From: Ruminococcoides intestinihominis
GTDB taxonomy: Bacteria > Bacillota > Clostridia > Oscillospirales > Acutalibacteraceae
Assembly (NCBI RefSeq): GCF_040096285.1
Contig: NZ_JBBMEY010000004.1
Span: 1 to 64,000, forward strand
Length of the DNA stretch: 64,000 nt
Direction of reading: 5' to 3'
Part shown: piece after piece, positions 11,277 through 20,738 of the stretch
Layout of the letters: each line of letters begins with the position of its first letter
Numbering within the stretch: position 1 is the stretch's first letter
Notes under the pieces: generated by a model
Database searches by the model: none
The model's input: the letters and a program-made list of their open reading frames with translations, nothing else
Told to the model about the DNA's origin: nothing
Made by a program: the position numbers and the translations under genes

Positions 11277-12770
11277 TTAATTTTCCTCCAGTCTTGAACT
11301 GTTGATTACCATTTCCTTTAGCTGGTCTGCTAGTTCATCTGTTAGCACACTGCCGTCAATTCTCCAAACCCAGTTACCACCAAGTGTTGATGGAACATTC
11401 ATTCTTGCCTCTGTACCAAGACCAAGAATATCCTGCATCTGGATAATAGCTGTGTTAGCAACACTTTCGTATGCTGTTCTGATGATACCCCAGTTAAATG
11501 TTTCCCATTCAGGCATCTTACAGTATTGTCTAGCAAAAGCAACATCTTCAGGCTTAGCTTTTGCTGCCCAACCCATAAGGGTATCGTTGTCGTGTGTACC
11601 AGAATATACAACACAGTTTTCTGTGTAGTTGTGTGGTAAGTAATCATTAGCCTCACCACTATCAAAAGCAAACTCCAATACCTTCATTCCAGGGTAACCG
11701 GTTTCTTTTAGAAGTTCCTTTACACTGTCAAAAAGGTCGCCTAAATCTTCAGCAACGATTGGTAGGTCACCCAACTTTTCTTTCATCATATTGAAGAATT
11801 CAATGCCGGGACCGTCATACCAGTCACCACCGATAGCATTTTCGGCCGGATAAGGAATGGCATAATAAGTATCAAAAGCTCTAAAGTGGTCGATTCTTAG
11901 AATATCAAAGAGCTTTGATGCAGCAGCAATACGATTGAACCACCATTCATAATCTGTTTCTTTTAGATAATCCCAGTCGTACAATGGATTGCCCCATAGC
12001 TGACCTGTTGCAGAGAAATAGTCTGGTGGACATCCAGCTACTCTTACAGGTTGATTGTTTTCGTCAAACCAGAAAATTTCAGGATTTGCCCAAGTATCTG
12101 CTGAGTCCATAGCAACATAGATTGGCATATCACCAAGAATCTTGATGCCAAGGTCATTTACATACTTCCTGAATGCTTCCCACTGTTCATAGAACTTGTA
12201 CTGTAGAAAACTCCAGAAGTCAATTTCATCCTTGAACTTTCTTTCGTATTTTTTAATAGCCTCAGGCTCACGAAGCTTGATTTCTTCGTCTGGCCATTCT
12301 GTCCAGGCTTTCATATCAAAGTTTTTCTTAACAGCCATATAAAGGGCATAGTTCTTTAGCCACTTGCTGTTCTTTCTCTTGAAAGTAGTAAAAGGCTTTC
12401 TGTCGCAATTCTTCTTGAAATTCTCAAATGCAACTCTTAGTACATCAAATCTGTACCAATAAATAGTAGCATAGTCGATTTCAAATTCTGAGTCGCCCCA
12501 GTAACCCTTGTCAATATCTTCTTGAGTAAGTAAACCTTCTTCCTTGAGAGTATCAAGGTCGATCATATATGGATTACCTGCAAAAGTTGAAAAAGACTGA
12601 TAAGGTGAGTCGCCGTAGCTTGTAGGACCAACAGGAAGAATCTGCCAGATCTTCTGACCTGCTTTCTTCAAAAAGTCTGCAAACTCACGAGCTTCTTTAC
12701 CTAGTGTACCAATACCGTAAGGAGAAGGTAAACTAGTAATAGGCATTAAAATGCCGGCTTCTCTTGCCAT
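11277..12770 (-). CDS. malQ: 4-alpha-glucanotransferase (amylomaltase)
   Basis: 497 residues, GH77. It disproportionates maltodextrins, transferring glucan units and releasing glucose. The active-site regions are recognisable: ILRIDHFRAFD near residue 290 (nucleophile Asp), VAEDLGDL near 338 (acid/base Glu) and GTHDNDTLMGW near 390 (third carboxylate). It is first gene of the malQ-glgP transcript. The start ATG has CGGAG upstream on the minus strand. Confidence 0.96.
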   Translation of the reverse strand: MAREAGILMPITSLPSPYGIGTLGKEAREFADFLKKAGQKIWQILPVGPTSYGDSPYQSFSTFAGNPYMIDLDTLKEEGLLTQEDIDKGYWGDSEFEIDYATIYWYRFDVLRVAFENFKKNCDRKPFTTFKRKNSKWLKNYALYMAVKKNFDMKAWTEWPDEEIKLREPEAIKKYERKFKDEIDFWSFLQYKFYEQWEAFRKYVNDLGIKILGDMPIYVAMDSADTWANPEIFWFDENNQPVRVAGCPPDYFSATGQLWGNPLYDWDYLKETDYEWWFNRIAAASKLFDILRIDHFRAFDTYYAIPYPAENAIGGDWYDGPGIEFFNMMKEKLGDLPIVAEDLGDLFDSVKELLKETGYPGMKVLEFAFDSGEANDYLPHNYTENCVVYSGTHDNDTLMGWAAKAKPEDVAFARQYCKMPEWETFNWGIIRTAYESVANTAIIQMQDILGLGTEARMNVPSTLGGNWVWRIDGSVLTDELADQLKEMVINSSRLEEN

Positions 12771-12890
12771 AATGTCAACTCCGTTCGTTAATATTTAGTT
12801 GTCTATTTTCCGTTTAATGGAATACCAATATTAAAAATGTTGTGTTTGTTTCGGTTGCCTACACAACTTAGGCAAAAACCAACTTCTAAA

Positions 12891-12919
12891 ATTTTACCAT
12901 AAATCTTGACAAAAATCAA
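12891..12919 (-). promoter_or_regulatory. malQ: Putative promoter of malQ-glgP
   Basis: On the minus strand TTGATT, 17 bases, TAAAAT lie between the end of pncC and malQ, leaving a 5' UTR of about 110 bases with a GCCTA/TAGGC hairpin (12866-12882). No clear catabolite-repression site was identified. Confidence 0.45.
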
Positions 12920-12926
12920 GTATTTT

Positions 12927-13475
12927 CTATTCTACTGAGTTCCTAGTAGCCTTGATTGCAAGTAGCATACATAGGTTTGTAGTCATTGTTCGCACTTCAT
13001 TCCTAGAATGTGGTGTATAGTGGCAAAGTTCAGCCCTATATATTGTGGTACTTTCTTTTGTTGCAATTCCTATAAAAACTAATCCCACAGGCTTTTTGGC
13101 TGTTCCACCGGTAGGTCCGGCAATGCCTGTTGTTGATACCCCTATATCAGATGAGGAAAGTTCCTTGATTCCTTCACACATCTGAGTAGCAGTTTCTTGG
13201 CTAACTGCACCTACTGTATTTAGTATTTCGTTACTAACACCTAAGACTTTGTTTTTGATTCTGTTTGCATAGGAACAAACACCTAATTCAAAAACATTAC
13301 TTGCACCACTGACATTTGTAATCCTCTGTGAAATCATACCACCGGTACAACTTTCGGCAGAACTGATTTTCAAATTTCTGTCTGTCAGTTCCTTTACAAG
13401 GGTGTTTTCTAAAGTAGCAGTATCTATATCTTTCATTAAGTTATAATAATCTTTGTCTGTGATTAAAGTAGCCAT
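12927..13475 (-). CDS. pncC: CinA C-terminal family nicotinamide-nucleotide amidohydrolase
   Basis: 182 residues with the stand-alone PncC/CinA-C domain. The family deamidates nicotinamide mononucleotide to nicotinate mononucleotide in NAD recycling. SAESCTGG (residues ~39-46) carries the catalytic Ser; GVSTTGIAGPTGGT (~115-130) and PVGLVFIG are the other family motifs. The long N-terminal MoeA-like CinA domain is absent, which is normal for PncC. It lies upstream of malQ on the same strand but a promoter-like gap separates them. Confidence 0.9.
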   Translation of the reverse strand: MATLITDKDYYNLMKDIDTATLENTLVKELTDRNLKISSAESCTGGMISQRITNVSGASNVFELGVCSYANRIKNKVLGVSNEILNTVGAVSQETATQMCEGIKELSSSDIGVSTTGIAGPTGGTAKKPVGLVFIGIATKESTTIYRAELCHYTPHSRNEVRTMTTNLCMLLAIKATRNSVE

Positions 13476-13635
13476 TTTATCACCTCGTTATTATTTTATC
13501 AAAAAACCTTATCTATTGCAATTATAGTTGTGTTTTGTTATATTAGTTATAGACTAAAATGACTTTACGGTAATTTTATTTGGGTGAACATTGTTTGCCC
13601 TACCTTTTATAATATAGGATACAAGGAGCAAAGCT

Positions 13636-14358
13636 ATGCCACATTTTTTTGTTGATGAAGAAATTGAGTCAAAGGAATATTCACTTTTTGGTGAAGATGG
13701 TCGCCATATATCAAAAAGTCTTAGAATGAATAAGGGTGAATCCCTAACTTTGTGTTCACCCAGTGGTACTGTCCATAATTGTGTAGTTGAAGAAATAAGT
13801 GGTGATATGGTAAAGGTAAATGTTCTTTCCAGCAAAATTTCCGAAGCTGAACCTGATGTAAAGGTAACACTTTATCAAGCCCTACCTAAAGGTGACAAAA
13901 TGGAGCTTATTATTCAAAAGGCAGTTGAAATCGGTGTAAGTGAGATTGTGCCTGTTATTTCTTCAAGATGTGTCAGCAGACCTGACAAAAAGTCATTAAG
14001 TAAGAAAACAGTCAGATGGCAAAAAATTGCAAAACAAGCTGCTATGCAAAGTGGCAGAGGAATTGTACCTAAAGTTAGGGAATGTATTTCCTTTAATGAT
14101 GCAGTAAAAAGTGCTAAAGGAGATAAAGTTATTTTTTATGAACTTGGTGGAGAAAGTGTAAAAACTATTCTAAAAGATAAACCAAGTGAAATAAGTATGT
14201 TTATTGGCAGTGAAGGTGGATTCAGTTCTGAGGAAGTTAACCTTGTTACAGAAAACGGTGGCAGAAAAGCTACCCTAGGTAAAAGAATTTTAAGGGCAGA
14301 AACTGCACCTTTAGTTGCATTAACTTTAATTATGTATGAAACAGACAATATGGAATGA
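13636..14358 (+). CDS. rsmE: 16S rRNA (uracil-1498-N3)-methyltransferase
   Basis: 240 residues, the usual length. It is a SPOUT/trefoil-knot methyltransferase acting on the 30S subunit. The knot motifs IGSEGGFSSEEV (about residue 195) and LGKRILRAETAPL (about 217) bind S-adenosylmethionine; the N-terminal PUA-like domain begins MPHFFVDEE. It ends 10 bases before mtnN, whose ribosome binding site overlaps its 3' end, so the pair is an operon. In many Firmicutes rsmE follows prmA; prmA is absent here. Confidence 0.95.
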   Translation: MPHFFVDEEIESKEYSLFGEDGRHISKSLRMNKGESLTLCSPSGTVHNCVVEEISGDMVKVNVLSSKISEAEPDVKVTLYQALPKGDKMELIIQKAVEIGVSEIVPVISSRCVSRPDKKSLSKKTVRWQKIAKQAAMQSGRGIVPKVRECISFNDAVKSAKGDKVIFYELGGESVKTILKDKPSEISMFIGSEGGFSSEEVNLVTENGGRKATLGKRILRAETAPLVALTLIMYETDNME

Positions 14359-14368
14359 GGTAATAAAA

Positions 14369-15058
14369 ATGACAGGAATTATTTGTGCATTAAAAATTGA
14401 AGTTGACGGTTTAAAGTCAGCAATGGATAGTAGCGAAGAGAAAACAATCGCAGGTCTTGACTTTATCAGTGGTAAAATCAACGGTAAGGATGTTGTACTT
14501 CTTGAATGTGGCATCGGTAAAGTAAATGCTGCTATCGGTACTCAGATTATGATTGACTACTATAAGCCTGATGTAATTATCAATTCAGGTATTGCAGGTA
14601 GTTTAAGTAAAGACTTAAAGATTGGCGACATTGTTATTTCTAAGGATTGTGTTGAACATGATATGAACGGTACTGCAACCGGTGATCCTAGAGGCGAAAT
14701 CTGGTACACCGATGAAAGAAGAATTGACATTCCGTCAGATAAGGCTACATATGAAAAGTTATATGAATGTTGCAAAACTATTGATGACATTAATGTTGTT
14801 GTTGGCAGAGTAGCAACAGGTGATATTTTTATTGCTGATGTGGATAAGAGAAAGTTTATTGCAGACAAATTCGGTGCTTTATGTTGTGAAATGGAAGGTG
14901 GAGCAGTTGGCCATGTTTGTTACAGAAACAAAGTGCCATATGCAGTTCTTCGTTCAATTAGTGACGATATGAACCACAATGAATTCTTAGATTTTGAGAA
15001 GTTTAAGGTTCTGGCTGCTGAACATTCAATTAAAGTTATGAAAGAATTTTTAAAATAA
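14369..15058 (+). CDS. mtnN: 5'-methylthioadenosine/S-adenosylhomocysteine nucleosidase
   Basis: 229 residues from ATG 14369 (GAGG 8 bases upstream; an ATG at 14336 lies inside rsmE and lacks a site). It cleaves the glycosidic bond of MTA and SAH, removing methyltransferase by-products. Family motifs: LECGIGKVNAA (~residue 46), NSGIAGSL (~70), CEMEGGAVGHVC (~164-175, substrate-binding Met-Glu) and RSISDD (~189-194, catalytic Asp). Being in an operon with a SAM-dependent methyltransferase fits that role. Confidence 0.94.
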   Translation: MTGIICALKIEVDGLKSAMDSSEEKTIAGLDFISGKINGKDVVLLECGIGKVNAAIGTQIMIDYYKPDVIINSGIAGSLSKDLKIGDIVISKDCVEHDMNGTATGDPRGEIWYTDERRIDIPSDKATYEKLYECCKTIDDINVVVGRVATGDIFIADVDKRKFIADKFGALCCEMEGGAVGHVCYRNKVPYAVLRSISDDMNHNEFLDFEKFKVLAAEHSIKVMKEFLK

Positions 15059-15073
15059 TCATTACACTAAGAA

Positions 15074-15102
15074 AGCCTTACAGAGTTCTGTAAGGCTCTT
15101 AC
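15074..15102. terminator. Bidirectional terminator between mtnN and the PH-domain genes
   Basis: GCCTTACAG-AGTT-CTGTAAGGC; T-rich on the plus side (TCTTACTTT) and an A-rich, weaker tail for the minus direction. Confidence 0.65.
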
Positions 15103-15103
15103 T

Positions 15104-16558
15104 TTAGTATCTATATTTCATTTTTGTTTCTATTATATCTACAGCTTCAAGAACCTTCTTGTATTTTAGGTACTTGATTTTGTAGAATTTTCTTTTGTTT
15201 GAATAAACATAAATTCTTAGATGAGCAGTTTTGTAAAAAACCTGGAAAGGACTTTGCCTAATCTGTACATACTGAATTTTGTCATACGGAATGTAAGTTC
15301 TTGTAATGTTCAGCTTATCAAAGTAATCAATCTGTACTGCCTTGTCACAAATGGTTATACTACTTTTTGTGTAGGAATAAATTCTGAAAAATAGCCAGTA
15401 AACAAATACTCCAAGTATAGCAAATAAAGGAAATCTAACAATTTCTGCAAAATAACCTAGGTAGTGAAGTATTAGCATTGCTGCAACAGTACCTAATATA
15501 CAATAGAAAGGAAACCATAGGTAGGACATAAATTCTGTCTTTTTAGGTTTAACTTTGTAGTTTTCTTCTGTTGGCAGAGTTGTGATTTTGCTGAGAATTT
15601 TGTTGATATTTTCTTCTCTGTCAGCAGGTATAAGCAAACTTCTGTCACCTTTTTGTGCACCACTGCCTATTGTTTGAATGTAGGCACTTTTTAGACGAAG
15701 AAGTAACATCAGTACACTTTGCTTTATTTGAATTGCATTTAACTTTTCTGTAGTTGTAACAAATTCATATCTGTTCAGTAATCCTCTTGAAATGTGGATT
15801 ATGTTATTTTTTATCTTTGTTGAGAAAAACGCATTGCTTGAAAGCTGATACACATAGGCAATACCCCAACAAATTATCAGTAATGTTGCAAGACCGGATA
15901 CAGCAGGAGGTACACCAATCTTAATAATGTAAGAAGAAATATCCAGCCTATTTACAAAATAGTTTTTAAAAATATCCACAACAATATCGGAGGTTTTATA
16001 TAGGACAGGTGCTATAATAAGCAAACCTGTAAGTGCGTTACTCCATGTTGCAGCCATTAGAATTATTCTAAGGAAACCACCATTATACTTTAGGTCAACA
16101 TCTTCTTTGCCGAAAATTTCAGTCTTTAGTGCAAGGTCGTTCTTTTTACTTAGAAAAAGATTGTAGTCACCTTTAGAAGTATAAGAACCGGGTGTGTTTA
16201 TAATAACCTTCCTTGCTCTGAAAATTCTGTACATAAATGCCCTTTCAACATAAACAGACTGAATACAGTTGTAGGGAATATCAGCTCTTTTTTTAAAGAA
16301 AAATCCTTTCTTTGTATAGACACTTTTCTCCTTCTCCAGGTACATTGTACTTCTGTATTCAAGAATAATATACGCAAATAGAAAAACAACACACAAAGCA
16401 GAAATAGAAAAGTTAGTGATAAAAGCAGCAGTTGTTGTTGGCTTATACAAAAGGTTTTGTAATACCGGAACAACAAGCAAAGGAAATAGCCTTGTTAAAT
16501 CATATAAAATTGTATAGAAGTGAGCTTTCTTGTATAGCTTTCTGTTCCTAAATTTCAC
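15104..16558 (-). CDS. PH-domain membrane protein, YdbT-like
   Basis: 484 residues with repeated bacterial PH (DUF304/bPH2) modules separated by hydrophobic pairs at about residues 15-60, 165-230 and 355-390. The repeats share the GFFFKKRADIPYNCIQSV and TRTYIPYDKIQYVQIRQ pattern. YdbS/YdbT pairs in Bacillus are membrane proteins connected with resistance to some peptides; the molecular job is unsettled. It follows the smaller partner at 16574 by 15 bases on the same strand. Confidence 0.82.
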   Translation of the reverse strand: MKFRNRKLYKKAHFYTILYDLTRLFPLLVVPVLQNLLYKPTTTAAFITNFSISALCVVFLFAYIILEYRSTMYLEKEKSVYTKKGFFFKKRADIPYNCIQSVYVERAFMYRIFRARKVIINTPGSYTSKGDYNLFLSKKNDLALKTEIFGKEDVDLKYNGGFLRIILMAATWSNALTGLLIIAPVLYKTSDIVVDIFKNYFVNRLDISSYIIKIGVPPAVSGLATLLIICWGIAYVYQLSSNAFFSTKIKNNIIHISRGLLNRYEFVTTTEKLNAIQIKQSVLMLLLRLKSAYIQTIGSGAQKGDRSLLIPADREENINKILSKITTLPTEENYKVKPKKTEFMSYLWFPFYCILGTVAAMLILHYLGYFAEIVRFPLFAILGVFVYWLFFRIYSYTKSSITICDKAVQIDYFDKLNITRTYIPYDKIQYVQIRQSPFQVFYKTAHLRIYVYSNKRKFYKIKYLKYKKVLEAVDIIETKMKYRY

Positions 16559-16573
16559 AACTATATCCTTTCT

Positions 16574-16993
16574 TTATTCTTTGTATGACCTAAATAATCT
16601 TCCTAAGTCGGCATCAACCTGACTGACATAAGTAGTAGCACCTGCAGTATGGAATGCTACAGTATAAACCTTGAAAAGCCTTTGTATCGGTGTTTGGATA
16701 AGTTCAACATACTGAATTTTCTTTGCCATTATGTTCATTCTTTTTCTCATCAATATACCTTTGGTTATGGTGATACCGTCTTTCCTTACAACAAGTGTTG
16801 TAACATGATAAACAAGAGGTACGGCAATAAGGTATATAATTAAGAATGTTAACAAATCCACTCCGGCAACAATAAAAGCTATTAAAGGTGAAAAAATATA
16901 TATGCCACCACTAATAAATGCAAAAAGTAAACAAACCATAGCACATCTTGTACGCCAAACTTTCTTTGCATTTTTGGATAATTTTCGTTCCAT
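16574..16993 (-). CDS. PH-domain membrane protein, YdbS-like
   Basis: 139 residues: a short basic N-terminus, a hydrophobic hairpin (residues ~15-65), then one bPH2 domain with the MNIMAKKIQYVELIQTPIQ motif. It is the first gene of a two-gene operon with the larger YdbT-like protein, the arrangement known from Bacillus ydbST. The ATG at 16993 is followed directly by Glu-Arg-Lys. Confidence 0.82.
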   Translation of the reverse strand: MERKLSKNAKKVWRTRCAMVCLLFAFISGGIYIFSPLIAFIVAGVDLLTFLIIYLIAVPLVYHVTTLVVRKDGITITKGILMRKRMNIMAKKIQYVELIQTPIQRLFKVYTVAFHTAGATTYVSQVDADLGRLFRSYKE

Positions 16994-17099
16994 TAGTTAC
17001 TCCCAATAAAAAATATATGTATAATCATTATATATAAAATGAAACGACTTGACAAGTTGATATTTTTAAAGTAGAATATTATACAGAAGACCAAGGCTT

Positions 17100-17382
17100 T
17101 TTCTAAATAATTTAATGATACTAAAAGTAATGATCAGGAGAAGTAAGTAGCAAAATCTTTTCAGAGAGTTGTCGGATGGTGCAAGGCAATATGATCGGCT
17201 GGTGAAAGTAACCTGTGAACTTAACATTCCAAAGGGAAACTCAGTAGAGTGTTACGGTAGTTCTCCGTTAACAGAACAGCATTCGGTTGTTGCCTGATGT
17301 GTAAGGCTTATTTTTATAAGCGAAGTAGAGTGGTACCACGGGGTTTATTAGCTTCGTCTCTTATGAGACGGGGTGTTTTTTT
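17100..17382 (+). promoter_or_regulatory. T-box riboswitch leader of ilvB
   Basis: A tRNA-sensing leader. Stem I lies between GATCAGGAGAAGTA (about 17130) and AACCTG (17210), with the AGAGAG..GGTGCAA distal region near 17162-17184. The T-box sequence AGAGTGGTACCACGG is at 17327-17341. The terminator CGTCTC-TTAT-GAGACG plus GGGTGTTTTTTT is at 17355-17382. The gene downstream makes a branched-chain amino acid precursor, so the sensed tRNA should be Ile, Leu or Val. I could not fix the specifier codon; ATC at 17194 and CTT at 17220 are candidates. Confidence 0.93.
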
Positions 17383-17434
17383 ATTTCCGAAACTTTTAGT
17401 TATTTTGAAAAATAAAGAGATAGGGGAAAAGAAT

Positions 17435-19105
17435 ATGCAATTAACAGGTGCAGAAATTATATGCGAATGTTTACTTGAACAGGGTGTTGACACAGTATTT
17501 GGTTATCCCGGTGGTGCAGCACTAAATACATATGATGCTCTTTACAAGTATAGCGACAAAATCACTCATATCCTAACTGCTCATGAACAGGGTGCTGCTC
17601 ATGCTGCTGATGGTTATGCTCGTTCAACCGGCAAGGTTGGTGTTGTATTTTCAACATCAGGTCCTGGGGCTACTAACCTTGTAACAGGTATTGCAACTGC
17701 GAATATCGACTCAATTCCTATGGTTGCTATCTGTGGTAATGTACAGAGAGATTTACTTGGCAGAGATGCTTTTCAGGAAGTTAATATTTCAGAAGTTGTT
17801 AAGCCAATTACAAAGGCTTCTTTCCTAGTAATGGAAATGGAGGACTTAGCTCCAACAATCCGTAAGGCTTTTGAAATTGCTCAAAGTGGCAGAAAAGGTC
17901 CTGTTCTTGTTGATGTACCTAAGGATATTACTGCTATGAAGTGTGAATACACTCCAAAGGAAAAGTTTGTTCCTAATAATGAGTTTAAGGCTCAGGATGA
18001 TGCAATTAAGGAAGCTCAAGAAATTTTAAGAAATGCTAAAAGACCAATGATTTATGCCGGTGGTGGTATTATTTCTGCAAATGCTTGTGATGAATTTGTT
18101 AAGTTTGCAGAGAGAATTGACGCTCCTGTATGTTGTTCACTAATGGCACTAGGCTGTATGCCTGCCGACCACCCACTATTTGTTGGTAATATCGGTATGC
18201 ATGGTGGTTACGAAACAGGTATGGCAACAGATAATGCTGATGTTATCATTGCTTGTGGTGCAAGATTTTCTGACAGAGTTGCAGGGGATAGAGAAAAGTT
18301 TGGTCAACAAGCTACTATTATTCAGCTTGATATTGATGCTCACGAAATTCACAAAAATGTTAAGGTTGACAACTGGGTTATCGGCGATTTAAAGGATACA
18401 CTTGTTAAGGTTGTTGATGGATTAGAACAGAAGAGCAACCCTACTTGGATTGAACAGATTATGGATTGGAAGAAGAAAATCACTATCAGCGATATTAACA
18501 AAGAAGGTTACTGCCATCCATATCAGATTCTTGACGAAATTAACAAGATTAAGTCTAGTGAAGACATTGTTGCAACTGATGTTGGTCAGCACCAAATGTG
18601 GGTTGCACAGAGAACAAATTTCTTTGAACCAAGAACATTCCTAACATCAGGTGGTTTAGGTACAATGGGCTTTGGTATGGGTGCTGCTATCGGTGCAAGT
18701 ATGGGCAATATGGACAAGAGAGTTTTCTTAGTAACAGGTGACGGTTCTTTCCATATGAACATTAATGAACTTGTAACAATGAAGTCATATAACATTCCTG
18801 TTGTAGTTGTTGTTATGAACAACTCAGTTCTTGGTATGGTTCGTCAATGGCAAAAGCTATTCTACGGTTGCAGATTCTCAAACACAGACCCACACAGAGC
18901 AACTGACTTTGTAAAGGTTGCCCAGGGTTACGGCATTAAGGGCTTAAGAATTACTAAGCCTGAGGAAATTCATGATGTGCTAAAGAAGGCATATGATATG
19001 AATGAACCTGTAGTTGTTGATTGTGTAATCAGTCCTGATGAAAATGTACTACCAATGATTCCTCCGGGAAAAACAGTAAACGAAATTGTTACTTCAATGG
19101 ATTAA
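17435..19105 (+). CDS. ilvB: Acetolactate synthase large subunit
   Basis: 556 residues from ATG 17435 (AGGGGAAAA upstream; the longer frame starts inside the T-box). It condenses two pyruvates to acetolactate, or pyruvate with 2-ketobutyrate, with thiamine diphosphate, for Val/Leu/Ile synthesis. EQGAAHAADGYARSTG (~residue 48) carries the ThDP glutamate; GDGSFHMNINEL (~435) is the ThDP/Mg motif. The regulatory subunit ilvN and the other ilv/leu genes do not follow; a terminator and citrate synthase come next, so the small subunit must be elsewhere or dispensable. Confidence 0.95.
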   Translation: MQLTGAEIICECLLEQGVDTVFGYPGGAALNTYDALYKYSDKITHILTAHEQGAAHAADGYARSTGKVGVVFSTSGPGATNLVTGIATANIDSIPMVAICGNVQRDLLGRDAFQEVNISEVVKPITKASFLVMEMEDLAPTIRKAFEIAQSGRKGPVLVDVPKDITAMKCEYTPKEKFVPNNEFKAQDDAIKEAQEILRNAKRPMIYAGGGIISANACDEFVKFAERIDAPVCCSLMALGCMPADHPLFVGNIGMHGGYETGMATDNADVIIACGARFSDRVAGDREKFGQQATIIQLDIDAHEIHKNVKVDNWVIGDLKDTLVKVVDGLEQKSNPTWIEQIMDWKKKITISDINKEGYCHPYQILDEINKIKSSEDIVATDVGQHQMWVAQRTNFFEPRTFLTSGGLGTMGFGMGAAIGASMGNMDKRVFLVTGDGSFHMNINELVTMKSYNIPVVVVVMNNSVLGMVRQWQKLFYGCRFSNTDPHRATDFVKVAQGYGIKGLRITKPEEIHDVLKKAYDMNEPVVVDCVISPDENVLPMIPPGKTVNEIVTSMD

Positions 19106-19129
19106 TTAAATATAAATTTATTATTAGCA

Positions 19130-19160
19130 AAGGTGCTTGTCTTATGATAAGCACCTTTCT
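19130..19160 (+). terminator. Terminator of ilvB
   Basis: AAGGTGCTTGTC-TTAT-GATAAGCACCTT followed by TCTGTCATTTT. Confidence 0.85.
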
Positions 19161-19301
19161 GTCATTTTGTCATAAATTAAATTTGTTAATCATATAGAAT
19201 TAATAGGAATTTATCTTGCTAAAGTTAAAAAATTGTGATAAAATGAAAGATATACATATTAAAAATTAGATTACTATACCATTTTAAAGGATGTGATTTT
19301 C

Positions 19302-20666
19302 ATGGGTAAATATAGCGACCTTACTCCTGAAATTATAGAACTAAGTAAAATTTGTTGCAAAAACAGTCTTATTGACCCTAGCAACTATGATAAGTATGAT
19401 GTTAAGAGAGGGCTTAGAGACTCTAACGGTAAAGGTGTTCTTACAGGTTTAACAGAAATCTCAGAGGTTAACTCTGTTATTGAAGATGAAAACGGAAACA
19501 GAACTCCTATTCCCGGTGAACTTTTCTACAGAGGTTATAGCATTGAGGACTTAGTAAATGGCTTTATCCATGATAAGCATTATGGATTTGAAGAAGTTTC
19601 TTATTTGCTACTGATGGGGGATTTGCCTAACCAAGAACAGTTTGAAGAATTTAATCAGCTACTTGGTTACTACAGAACTTTGCCTGATACATTTGTTCGT
19701 GACATTATTATGAAAGCTCCATCAAGAAATATTATGAATGCTTTGTCTAAGGAAGTACTTACACTTTACAGTTATGACGAAAAAGCAGAGGACACTTCTG
19801 TTCCTAATGTACTTCGTCAATGTATTCAGTTAATTGCACTTTTACCTGTACTTGCAGTATATAGCTATCAGGCATTTAACTATTTCCACAACAAGCAGAG
19901 TTTGTTTATCCATTCACCACAGCCTCACCTATCTACAGCAGAAAATATTTTGTATATGCTACGACCTGACAGTCAATATACAAAGTTAGAGGCTAAGCTA
20001 CTTGATATGGCACTTGTTCTTCATGCAGAACATGGTGGTGGTAACAACTCAACTTTCACAACTCATGTTGTAACATCATCAGGTACAGATACATATGCAG
20101 CTATTGCAGCAGCACTTTGTTCTCTAAAAGGTCCTAAGCATGGTGGTGCAAACATTAAGGTTGTAAAAATGTTTAACCATATTAAAAGACATGTAACAGA
20201 CTATAACGATAAAGAACAGATTCGTGACTATCTAATCAAAATTCTTAACAAAGAAGCATTTGATAAGTCAGGTCTTATATATGGTATGGGTCATGCTATT
20301 TATACAATTTCCGATCCAAGAGCAAGAGTATTCAAGGGCTTTGTTAAGTCACTTTCTGAAGAAAAAGGCAGACAGGCAGAGTATCAGCTATATAATAATG
20401 TTGAAGAAATTGCAGCAGAACTGATTATGCAGAGAAGAAAGACAGATAAGAAAATCTCTGCTAATGTTGACTTTTACAGTGGCTTTGTTTACAGTATGCT
20501 TGACTTACCAACAAAGTTGTTTACTCCACTTTTTGCTATTGCCAGAGTTAGTGGTTGGTCTGCTCATAGACTGGAAGAACTTGTAAACCCAAGTAAGATT
20601 ATTCGTCCTGCATATCAGAATGTTCACGATAGACAGAACTATGTTCCTATGGACGAAAGAGATTAA
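19302..20666 (+). CDS. gltA: Citrate synthase
   Basis: 454 residues from ATG 19302 (AAAGGATG 8 bases upstream). It condenses oxaloacetate and acetyl-CoA. The conserved active-site histidines are in HAEHGGGNNSTF (about residue 247) and YGMGHAIYTISDPRA (about 327), with the catalytic Asp region ANVDFYSGFVY near 389. It is a single gene with its own terminator. In an anaerobe it would feed 2-oxoglutarate and glutamate synthesis. The N-terminal region longer than in E. coli GltA resembles clostridial type enzymes. Confidence 0.95.
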   Translation: MGKYSDLTPEIIELSKICCKNSLIDPSNYDKYDVKRGLRDSNGKGVLTGLTEISEVNSVIEDENGNRTPIPGELFYRGYSIEDLVNGFIHDKHYGFEEVSYLLLMGDLPNQEQFEEFNQLLGYYRTLPDTFVRDIIMKAPSRNIMNALSKEVLTLYSYDEKAEDTSVPNVLRQCIQLIALLPVLAVYSYQAFNYFHNKQSLFIHSPQPHLSTAENILYMLRPDSQYTKLEAKLLDMALVLHAEHGGGNNSTFTTHVVTSSGTDTYAAIAAALCSLKGPKHGGANIKVVKMFNHIKRHVTDYNDKEQIRDYLIKILNKEAFDKSGLIYGMGHAIYTISDPRARVFKGFVKSLSEEKGRQAEYQLYNNVEEIAAELIMQRRKTDKKISANVDFYSGFVYSMLDLPTKLFTPLFAIARVSGWSAHRLEELVNPSKIIRPAYQNVHDRQNYVPMDERD

Positions 20667-20692
20667 AATACAAATTAATCAATTCATAAAGA

Positions 20693-20722
20693 AAAGGTGT
20701 TGCAAATGCAACACCTTTTTTA
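20693..20722. terminator. Bidirectional terminator between gltA and the flavoprotein gene
   Basis: AAAGGTGTTGC-AAAT-GCAACACCTTT with T tracts on both sides when read in each direction. Confidence 0.85.
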
Positions 20723-20738
20723 TGTTTATATTATAAAA

